Below, one piece after another: positions 56,445 through 64,000 of a DNA stretch of 64,000 nucleotides. This DNA comes from Corinectria fuckeliana (Eukaryota; Ascomycota; Sordariomycetes; Hypocreales; Nectriaceae). The DNA lies in the NCBI GenBank assembly GCA_019137255.1, contig WPDH01000082.1, positions 124,001 to 188,000 on the forward strand. Reading direction: 5' to 3'. A model generated the notes under the pieces. That model saw only the letters and a program-made list of their open reading frames with translations. It did no database searches and had not been told where the DNA came from. The position numbers and the translations under genes were made by a program. Positions within the stretch are counted from its first letter, which is position 1. Each line of letters starts with the position of its first letter.

Positions 56445-58501
56445 ATGCCTACCCTCAACTCCCTCCGAACCTTTGAGCCGCCCCTCCCGCCCTTTGCCGA
56501 CTTCGAGCGCCGCCGCTCGACAACGTCCTCCGTCTCCCACAGCGCCGAGTCGGCCGGCTCCTCCCTCCGCGGCGCGACCGCTTCGCCCACGCAGCCGCGC
56601 TTCAAGAACAACGGATCCCGCCCCAAGAGCGCCAAGTTCTCCGCCTACCGCCTGCGCAGCAACTCCGGCCTGTCGCTGCACACCAACGAGGACCTCTTGC
56701 GACAGTACACCGACTACCACCCGGATGGATCCCCCCGCGTCGCCATGTTTGGCGCCGGCGGCGAGAGGCTGCGCAGCATCGACTCCGTCACCACGTCCAG
56801 CCAGCGCTCCAGCGTCACCTTTACCGACTCGGACACTTCCGCCGACTTGCCCCTCCCTGACTTTGTTGGACGCGACATGTTCGACACGGTCGTCAAGGAC
56901 CCTGCTGCGTCGGCGCAATTGTGGAAGTTTGCGGCCAGTCTCGGCCTCGGCCAGAACGTCGAGTACTTGATGAAGGTGAGTCGCTCTTACACGTCTCTAC
57001 CTCTCTTCCTGTATCCCCCCCCCCAATCATCTAACCAGAACCCGTGTAGATTCGCGACTACATCAATTCCCTGGATCAAGTCGTCATCCAGCTCTCCACC
57101 ATCTCCACGTCGTATACGTCCATCACCGCCACCTCGCCCATCAATCTCCCCACGCCCATGTCCAAGGCCCTCAACACCAACATCAAACACCTGACCACGT
57201 CCCTGATCCCCAGCCTGGAAAACATGTTCCTCGAGTCCAAAGGCTACGTCGAGCAGCGAATCCTCAGGGAAATCTTCCCCGCCTTCGTCAAGCAGCAGCT
57301 CTCGCTCTGCACCAGCGTCGCCTTGTCCGCCGACGCCGAAGGCGACAGCCCGCCCTCGCCGTTCCCGGGCCTCAAGGGCTCCTTCTGCCTAAGCGACCCC
57401 GTCAAGCCCGGCAACCCCGTCGCGTACCTCTCAGACGAGTTCCAGGACGTCACGGGCTACTCCCGCGCCGAAGTCATGTCGCGGAACTGCCGCCTGCTGC
57501 AGGGACCCCAGACGGACCGCGACACCATCGCCAATATCCGCTCGGCCATTTGGCGGGGCGACGAGTGCTCCGAGCTGGTGCTCAACTTCCGCCGCGACGG
57601 ACAGCCGTTCTGGAACCTACTCTACCTGTGCCCCCTGCAGGACGCCGCCGGCAAGACGCGCTTTTACTTGGGCGCCCAGATCGACGTGTCCTCGTCCATC
57701 GAGAGCAACGACGAGGTGCTTAAGATGCTGAGCTACGGCTCGATCGAGGAGGACAAGACCCCTGATCGGAGCAGCCCCCGGTGGCCCGGAGAGGCGCCGC
57801 AGGACCCGGAGCTCGAGGAGCTGTCCGCCGTCAAATCGAACCCTCAAGTCAAGTCGTCAAAGAAGAGCTTCTTCAAGTCGTTTATGAAGCCTCCGCCAGC
57901 GCCGCTCTCGCCGCCCCTGAGCCCGCGACGCAGCCTGGACAGGCCGCGGTCATCGGCGGGACCCTCGCTGGAGAAGACATACAGCACTCGAACGGTCCTC
58001 AAGCGACTGTCGACACCACCAAGCATGACGGCGACGCCCTATTCCCGATACATGGTCCTGGAGCACGTCCCGTCGTATCCCGCTTCGCTCGGGGCGATGC
58101 CGCTGGACCAGGAGATGCGGTACCCCCCGAAGCTGAGCATCTCCTTCTTCTCGCAGGCCATGGTGGACGCGCTGGATCTCGGGATGGCCGCCGACGCGAT
58201 CCGGCAAAAGGACGTCTTCGACGTGCTGGCTGAGCAGGCCACGATACCCTCGGTGACCAAGGCCTTCAAGGCCACGGTGCGCGACGTGGTCGTGCGCGAC
58301 GGCAAGTCCATCTCGCTGGACCTGGCCCTGACGAACCACATCCCGCGCCGGGCGAACATGGCGCGCGTCATGAGCGGCGAGAGCGGCGGCGACCCGGGCC
58401 GCGAGAGGAAGCCGGCCGCCAAGATGATGAGCCACTGGTCGCCGCTGAAGGACGCCGACGGGCGCGTCAAGTACGTCGTGCTCGTCATCTCACCCCTGTG
58501 A
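56445..58501 (+). CDS. RGS-LOV blue-light photoreceptor (BcLOV4-like)
   Basis: Flavin-binding light sensor with an RGS-like domain, the architecture of fungal RGS-LOV proteins such as BcLOV4, which bind membrane lipids under blue light. Exons 56445-56975 and 57050-58501 encode 660 residues; intron ends are GTGAGT and TGTAG. The N-terminal 130 residues are disordered. RGS-like helices span about 140-265 (MFDTVVKDPAASAQLWKFAA to LREIFPAFVKQQL). The LOV domain spans about 280-395, with the adduct motif SRNCRLLQGPQTD (Cys324), flavin contacts in LNFRRDGQPFWNLLYL and the Gln of YLGAQIDV. A basic amphipathic segment KSSKKSFFKSFMK near 443-457 follows, then a Pro-rich linker and a C-terminal PAS-like region ending SHWSPLKDADGRVKYVVLVI. 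All key LOV residues are kept, so it should be photoactive (inference). Confidence 0.88.
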
Positions 58502-58965
58502 CCAGCGGGGAGGGAGTCCATGTGGATAGGAAATAAAGTAGACATTGATGAGGAGTTGGGACGGATGCTTTTCTTCTTTTTTCCCTTTTTTTTCTTCGGT
58601 TGTTTTCTTGCTGTACATTGCATTGGCTGGGTGTAACGATATGTGTATTTAATTAACGACCGCGAGCCTGGGCAGAATGATACCACGAATGTATTGCTTG
58701 GATAATTGACAACGTTTATATATTTTTCTTGACCAGCTTGTAGCTGCTAGGAGCCGGAGGCTTCGAATTTGCACAGCTAGATATTGATCTCACCAACTAT
58801 ATGGCTGTCATGTGCCATTATTTACGTGGCTGGATGAGTAAGATGAAAAGTCTGATAAATGCAAGTTTAGGTCGGTTTCGAGCTGTTGTGTTCTGTGAAC
58901 ATGAGAAGGATGCCAACATCAACTCATAATCTCATGAACAGTCCCGCCTCAGCTTCAGCAGAAAC
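58502..58965. other. convergent intergenic region
   Basis: 464 bp between the photoreceptor and carboxylesterase stops, with T-rich runs near 58568-58610. No gene seen. Confidence 0.5.
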
Positions 58966-60633
58966 TCATTGCCTAACACCAGGCCCTATCGCCGCAAAGT
59001 AGTCGCACTTCTTCCGCAAGTCTTTGCTGATCTTGCCCATTTTTGTCTTGCCGCCCGTTTGAAACACGATGCGCTGGTTGCGCTTCTCCGTCCACGTCTC
59101 CCACTTCGCTGACCCCGAGCGGCGGTACGTGTTGGGGTTGTAGCAACGAATGAAGCTCGACCAGTATCCTTGGATCACCGGCGTAACCGCCGCGTTCACT
59201 CCACCCTCGACGTAGCTGGCGGGCGGGGTGCCGCCTGCGTATCCTGGCCCGAAGATGGCGTTGACTTCGACTGTGTGCGGGACCCCCAGCCCTTGTGCTA
59301 TTTGCTTTGGATCCTCCACGTCATAGAGATAGTTCCACGAGTTTGGGGTGCCATGTCGGGTGAAGGCGTTGGAGATGTACATGCCGGGACACATGTATCG
59401 CATCTGGCCGTATGCATCGCTAACCTGCCGCCAGTAGCAGCCCGAGTTCGGGCAGGTGTCGTTTCTGTTTGGGTACAGCTCGTTGACTGCTCCCAGCTGC
59501 TCCAAGGTCAAGAAGCCAAACTGAGTCTTGAGAAACACGTCGCTCTGCGCCAGGGTGGAGGTGTTCCTGGGAGCGAACTGAGTGCCGCCGTTTGTGTCGT
59601 CGCCCATGATGGCCGGCACCCTGATGAACTTGCCCTGCTCAAACAGCTTGTACGTGAGGTCCGGGACAAGATCGCCGTCTATTACCGGAGCCCACATATA
59701 AAGCGGTGCTGCCGGAGCTCGGGGGTGAGGAATGTTATAGTTTGCCTCCTGAATCTCCACGGCGGACTTGGATCGCAGACAAGCCAGGGCCTTCTTGCCG
59801 GTGCAGCCCAGGCGGATGGCCAGGTTTTCATACCAGTAGGTAGATTCCTTCACCGTCAACACAGTTGCGAAAGACACCGATTCAGCTGCCACTGCATGGA
59901 AGAGACCCTCGTCTCTCCCACCGTAGGCACTGAGATGGTGAGCAACACTGGCAGCGCCAGCAGAAGCTCCGCCCATGGTGACGTGGTCCGGGTCGCCTCC
60001 AAAATTGGCGACATACTTTTGCACCCATCTGAGGGCCTTTCTTTGGTCATGAAGGCCGATATTTGGTGTCACTTGGTCGCCGTCTTCGAGGAAGCCATAC
60101 GGACCGACACGGTAGTTCATAGTGACGACCACCATGTCCTTGTCGCCGGCGTTGATGAGTCCTGTTCCTTGTACGTGGCCGTTGGAGTTGGAGTTGAAGC
60201 CGCCGCCCTGGATGAAGACAAACACAGGCAGTTTCGAGTTCCTGGATGCGTCGCTTGGGGCAAAAACGTTGACAAAGAGGCAGTCTTCGGACTGCGTCTT
60301 GCCAATATCACTCGAGTCACTGCCTGTTGCGATGCAAACTGGACCAAACTGTCAAGTTGTAAGCTGCGGGCCAATGCCAATTGTGATGCTGCGAAGCCAA
60401 CTACTCACGTCGCTTGCATCTTGAACGGTGTCCGTGTGAACGGGATCATGGGGAAGGCTGAACCTCAGATCTCCGAGCGGGGCGGCCGCATATCTGATAG
60501 CAAGCCACTTTGTGACACCGTTGTCGAGCTCCTTTCCCTTGTATTTGCTGTAACCCAAGTCGACAAGGGGCCTCACTGCGCGGACTGGGGACAGCAGGAG
60601 GACCGCCAATGAGAAATATCGCACGCCCTTCAT
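58966..60633 (-). CDS. secreted type-B carboxylesterase/lipase, catalytic acid replaced
   Basis: Alpha/beta-hydrolase of the cholinesterase-like family, probably secreted. Exons 60633-60409 and 60348-58966 encode 535 residues; intron ends are GTGAGT and GACAG. A signal peptide is clear (MKGVRYFSLAVLLLSPVRAV). Family marks: SEDCLFVNVFAP, the oxyanion loop IQGGGF, nucleophile Ser in TMGGASAGAASV near residue 204, and His in GVPHTVEVNAIFGP near 433. The third triad member, normally Glu in an N-E-G-T setting, reads DDTNGGTQFAP near 329, so Gly stands in its place. The rest of the fold looks intact. It may be inactive, use another acid, or be a binding protein. A candidate TATA box lies about 95 bp upstream. 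Confidence 0.88.
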
Positions 60634-60726
60634 GTTAGAAGCTCGCGAGCAGCAACACCGGAGTCTACAATTCTACGACGTTTGCAAGACTTCGCACGGA
60701 TGAAGTGTCGGTCTGTAAGCAGCGCT

Positions 60727-60734
60727 CTTTATAG
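60727..60734 (-). promoter_or_regulatory. candidate TATA box of the carboxylesterase gene
   Basis: CTATAAAG on the minus strand, about 95 bp before the ATG at 60633. Good match in sequence and distance; not otherwise tested. Confidence 0.5.
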
Positions 60735-61625
60735 ATGTCCCCAAAACGGGCACAGCCCTGCTCGACCCCTCTCTCGTGGCCGGCACCGCCGTCCAACCCG
60801 AAGGATTCGGGGAAACCTGGGAACTAAGACGTCTATCTGTTTCCCACGCCGTGGAAACGTCGTATACTGTTATTTCCTGACGTGACGGTCCGGGGTGCGG
60901 GGGATAAACTGTCCGACGGTGTGGAGATAGCATGCGGAGAACCACACCGACTGCGACATTGTCTCGCTCTCTATTGGAGGTATTCTCGTCCGGCTGAGTC
61001 GCGCAGGTGCCGACATGGTGCCGATACTGGTGGTCTTGTGGTCGATCGCGGATGTCGGCAACGTGGACAATGGCCGGCGGGACTGAGAAGTGTCTTGCGA
61101 CCGACGGGCCACACTGAGATGTCTTGTCATCTGAGCTCAACGGCTGGCTGCTGACGTTGATTGACCTGGCATTCATCCGCCAGAGCAAGGGTTTCGGGTG
61201 CCTTGATTGGTCTCACGAACGAACGAAAGTGAGTCGTAGCTACTTGACCAAGTTCTGTACGCCAAAGTCGGCCATGCAGACGGCTAGACCACTTCTCAGC
61301 TGAGTAAGCTAAGGTACTTTCGTTTCCTGCACCCATACCAGAGATAGTCTACAGAGTGTGCTATACCTAATTACTCCTTTGACAGCCGATCTCATCATTA
61401 TGGTACCCTCCACTAGGTCGATTTAAGGAGCCAGCCCACCTTCAGCTGCGAGACTAGCTCAGCATAGCCGCCACGTTTTTAACCACATCTTAACACCCAG
61501 CCGTTACTTAGCCAGCATGGGCAATTTTCCTAGGTGTAAACAGATGGCAATTTTACTTCGTAAGGAGGATTGTTTATTATACTAAAGTAGAGAAGAAGAA
61601 AAAAGGCATACTAAAAAAAAGAAAT
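60735..61625. other. intergenic region
   Basis: About 0.9 kb. Upstream part of the carboxylesterase promoter and the 3' flank of the tRNA pair. No other feature seen; purine-rich near 61585-61620, which on the minus strand is the T-run terminating the first tRNA. Confidence 0.5.
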
Positions 61626-61710
61626 TGAGGGACACCGGATTTGAACCGATAACCTTTAGGAATCTCCTGATTTACTGGAATCTAACACGCTACCGTTGCG
61701 CCAGCCCCCC
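61626..61710 (-). tRNA. tRNA-Trp(CCA) with 13-nt intron, diverged copy
   Basis: 85 nt: acceptor GGGGGGC pairs with GTCCCTC (with G-U pairs), D arm GCGC-AACGGTA-GCGT, anticodon CCA in loop TTCCAG, a 13-nt intron after position 37, and T arm ATCGG-TTCAAATC-CCGGT-like. Discriminator A. Internal A box TGGCGCAACGG and B box GGTTCAAATCC are present. A T-run (TTTCTTTTTTTT) follows the 3' end, suiting Pol III termination. The anticodon stem has an A-C mismatch at 31-39, shared with the second copy. Compared with that copy it has C-to-T changes in the D, anticodon and T stems and one compensating G-to-A. Its intron has lost the TTGGA that pairs with the anticodon in the other copy. Confidence 0.75.
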
Positions 61711-61791
61711 TAGTTGATAGTTTGGCCAAGAAAAGTGTCTATAAGAAAGTCGCCCAGACCAGATAATAATTAGGAAGGGGAATTAAAAAAT

Positions 61792-61876
61792 TGAGGGACA
61801 CCGGATTTGAACCGGTAACCTTCAGGACACTCCAAAGATACTGGAATCTGACGCGCTACCGTTGCGCCAGCCCCCC
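61792..61876 (-). tRNA. tRNA-Trp(CCA) with 13-nt intron
   Basis: 85 nt with the same plan as its neighbour 81 bp away: acceptor GGGGGGC/GTCCCTC, D arm GCGC-AACGGTA-GCGC (fully paired), anticodon stem TCAGA/CCTGA with one A-C mismatch, anticodon CCA, and T stem ACCGG/CCGGT. The intron TATCTTTGGAGTG contains TTGGA, which can pair with the anticodon as in typical spliced tRNA precursors. A TTTTTT run follows. This is the better-folded copy and is likely the functional one. Confidence 0.82.
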
Positions 61877-62535
61877 AATTAATGACATTTTAGCATCAAT
61901 TCACTAGCCATGTAGGATGGATATCTGTAAGGCTTACTATGTCCATCTAGTCAGGGTACTTAGGCGACCGGGCCCATCACTTTGCTTTGTCTCCGATTCA
62001 GACAGAACACCATGCGAAGGTCCTTCAAACAGCGATTGCTGTGCGGCATTGTTCTTGCAACCATAGACGACTACTAGATAACCTACGCGACAAGCATATA
62101 TCAAGCTCCTGTTGGTCATGGAATATAGAACTGAACACCGAGCTCGTCTGTGTCGGCAACATTCCACGAACTTCGCTCATCTCGACAAGGACAAGGGGCC
62201 TGCCTTGGAAGAAGGAGGCGCGAACAGGCGTCATCCTCGCGCTTGTCATTACGGTTATGCAGTTGCGAGCTTACCTACGTAGTAATCGATGCAGTGGGGA
62301 GCTTGAGCGGAATTGGTAGGCTACGGCCGAGATTCTTTGCTTATAATTACTACCAGTAGCGCTCGACAACGCTCACTAGTACGTAAAACCCCCCCCGGCA
62401 CCATGTATAAGACTCTCGTAGACTAAGTACGGTAGCAAGGTAGACCTAGGTCGCCGGCCGTTTCAGCTACGGCCTTCCCCCAAGCCTCCCGCCACTGTCA
62501 AAAGAGCTAGCGCGAGCACAGGATTGAAGCCATCT
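61877..62535. other. intergenic region
   Basis: 659 bp upstream of the tRNA pair. A C-run lies near 62390. No gene recognised. Confidence 0.5.
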
Positions 62536-63640
62536 TCAACGCCTTAACTGCATTGCCACAAGCGCTTCAAGTATGTCCAGAAGTCCACCAACCACAACAG
62601 CGATCTGATTATCGGCGCCGATGCTCCAGGAGGAAGCGCGGGTTCCGTCGGAGGTCTTGACGGGCCCAGCGGCGGTGGTGATATTCGGCGGCCCGAGCGA
62701 GGCAATGACTCGAGCTAAAGGCGCACCGCCAGCAAGGATTTCGGTGTCGATCGTAACGTCGCCGTGAGGGTAAACAGGAATTGGGCTGAAGATGGCCCTT
62801 TTTGTGTCCTTGTGGTAGCTACATGGTGGTTCGCAACAACCCACTTACATGTCTTGGCAGCAACCAGCCCCCCTCCGAAGACAGCCGTGATGTTCGCCCC
62901 AGTTTCGTGGTAACGATTGACGAGATCTTGAAGACTCCACTGCCATGCGAGAGAGCCTTGGCCTGAGCGGTTCCACCTGTTCATGCAGGCCACCCATGCG
63001 ACACGCTGGGCGAGGGTGAAGGCGAAGGAGCAAGCGATGATACGATATCGAACGTCGCCTTCTTGCTATCTTGGGCTTGGTGCTGGGAAGTGGAGATTAG
63101 TAATCCTCTGACCGCGTAGCTCGCAGGGATCTGGACCCAATGAGAGAGGGGCAACTCGAGTGTACCCATAATCAGGAATCTTCCATTAGATCCCGTGACC
63201 TGCGCAGAGGCTTGCTCAGTGAGTACGGCACTCCAAGAGACAGTCTACATAGTACGTAGTCTAGATATGAGGCACGAAGAACTCGAGCAACCATCCCGTG
63301 CGTCTACATATCTCCAAATTCGAAGGCGATTGGGATTGCCTAATCGCCAGGGAATCCTTGAAACCCAGGATGAATAGGCTTCTGCTGTTCCTCGACCTCT
63401 CCGCGCACGGCCAGCTGTTTGGCCGACTGATCTGTTCTAGTCTTCTAGACCATGCAACCTGGTCCTGGACTCGGCTTGAAACGCTAGCCCTGGTCGGGAT
63501 ATCGAGCCGAAAGGTCCCTCGTCCAGTTTCTGCAGGGTTGCCCTTATAGAAGGGTGGCCGCGCAGTTGGTGTGAGTGGGAAAATCACGAACTCCGTGCTG
63601 TCGTTTAGGTACGCCCATGCAGGAGTCCCCGTCAACTCTG
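62536..63640 (-). pseudogene. unresolved multi-exon gene or relic, membrane protein-like
   Basis: Several stretches on the minus strand read like real protein but I could not join them into one intact gene. In order: LTGTPAWAYLNDSTEFVIFP (63635 down to about 63450); VTGSNGRFLIMGTLELPLSH... at 63199-63113, joined cleanly by a 47-nt intron (GTCAGA to GATAG) to RYRIIACSFAFTLAQRVAWV and LVNRYHETGANITAVFGGGL at 63065-62849; then IPVYPHGDVTIDTEILAGG to ADNQIAVVVGGLLDILEA, ending at 62536. The last junction fits no strong donor: GTAAGT at 62848 gives the wrong frame, and GTGGGT eight bases on would fit. No start codon was found. It could be a live gene with weak splice sites or a decaying one. Confidence 0.4.
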
Positions 63641-63693
63641 ATATGTGATATAATCCCTCTACCTTCCCCCTCTTCCCTTTCCTCTTCTTTCTG

Positions 63694-63716
63694 NNTATAA
63701 TCCCCCCCCCCCCCCC
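63694..63716. other. two unknown bases and a 15-base C-run
   Basis: NN at 63694-63695 next to a run of C at 63702-63716. This is an assembly weak point; the true length here is unsure. Confidence 0.95.
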
Positions 63717-63749
63717 GGTCTGGCATCCTTCATTACTTCGAATATCACC

Positions 63750-64000
63750 ATGGCTTGGGGGGACTTGAAGCTGGAGAGCCAGACTCTCAGCCCTTTGTCA
63801 CCGGGTCTCAGAAGCGGATTGACAGCCATCACCATCCTCGCCTTCATATCCTTCTGCGCGTCAACCGGCCTCTTCATCTATCTCACATTTAAACTGGCAA
63901 CGTGGTGCCTCTATGTCAGGAACCGCCGAGCAAGCGAGGTTCAACAAACGAGATCGTTGCAGAAAGCCATCGACTTTACCCTCGGAATCGACGGCGTCTT
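63750..64000 (+). CDS. membrane protein, N-terminal part, cut by window end
   Basis: An ATG at 63750 opens a frame with no stop to the end of the window (83 codons). It begins MAWGDLKLESQTLSPLSPGL, followed by a hydrophobic helix LTAITILAFISFCASTGLFI that runs on through YLTFKLATW, and then a basic loop CLYVRNRRASEVQQTRSLQK. Codon use (C-ending) and the helix followed by a positive loop suggest a real multi-pass membrane protein, perhaps of the fungal seven-helix type, but only the first helix is visible. A C/T-rich tract precedes the start. The family cannot be named from this piece. Confidence 0.65.
   Translation, partial: MAWGDLKLESQTLSPLSPGLRSGLTAITILAFISFCASTGLFIYLTFKLATWCLYVRNRRASEVQQTRSLQKAIDFTLGIDGV

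Noticed and set aside
59170..60612. 480-codon plus-strand frame over the carboxylesterase
   Set aside because: Crosses the intron of the real minus-strand gene and has no domain.

Overview
This is a 64-kb piece of a filamentous ascomycete nuclear genome, most likely Sordariomycetes. The signs are single genes on both strands with long intergenic gaps, short introns (about 47-86 nt) with CTAAC/CTGAC-type branch points, GC-rich third codon positions, pyrimidine tracts before start codons, and a few very AT-rich islands of the kind left by repeat-induced point mutation (RIP). I found no operons, bacterial features, CRISPR, rRNA or virus. The genus cannot be fixed from the sequence alone.

Layout, left to right. 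0-5 kb: a small four-helix membrane protein (-), a degraded Tc1/mariner-type MITE, and the nucleolar DEAD-box helicase DBP4 (+). 5-13 kb: a SUN-domain nuclear envelope protein (-), UDP-glucose 4-epimerase (+) and a zeta-crystallin-like quinone reductase (-). 13-17.7 kb: an accessory-looking stretch with a short-chain dehydrogenase (-), AT-rich islands, and two gene relics (a C2H2 zinc-finger piece and a NACHT/NLR piece) that abut tail to tail. 17.7-27 kb: a 1,861-residue ankyrin-repeat protein (+) and an Irc5/LSH/DDM1-type SNF2 remodeller (-). 27-36 kb: the tRNA-aminoacylation cofactor Arc1 (+), mitochondrial RNA polymerase Rpo41 (-) and Atp25 (+), the last two sharing a 454-bp divergent promoter. 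36-42 kb: exopolyphosphatase (-), a class-I glutamine amidotransferase (+) and a Git3-type glucose-sensing GPCR (-). 44-50 kb: a tiny glycine-rich protein (+) and an 11-exon RING-bearing SNF2 ATPase (+). 50-60.6 kb: a Cys-rich single-pass membrane protein (+), a 4.1-kb non-coding stretch, an RGS-LOV blue-light photoreceptor (+) and a secreted type-B carboxylesterase (-). 61.6 kb to the end: two tandem intron-containing tRNA-Trp genes (-), an incompletely resolved gene on the - strand, and the start of a membrane protein (+) cut by the window edge.

The genes are mostly housekeeping and do not form a biosynthetic cluster. Themes are ribosome biogenesis (DBP4), translation (ARC1, tRNA-Trp), mitochondrial gene expression (RPO41/ATP25), chromatin and DNA repair (IRC5-like, RING-SNF2), and sensing of glucose and light (Git3-type GPCR, RGS-LOV). 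The strongest points for a second look are the RGS-LOV protein with an intact photoactive cysteine and a basic amphipathic segment, the carboxylesterase that has lost its catalytic acid, three GC-AG introns, an in-frame intron just before the Rpo41 C-terminal tail, tandem tRNA-Trp genes that differ outside the intron only by C-to-T/G-to-A changes, and the joined gene relics near 15.4 kb. All exon boundaries were read by eye from splice signals and frame. I found no convincing wholly new multi-gene system.
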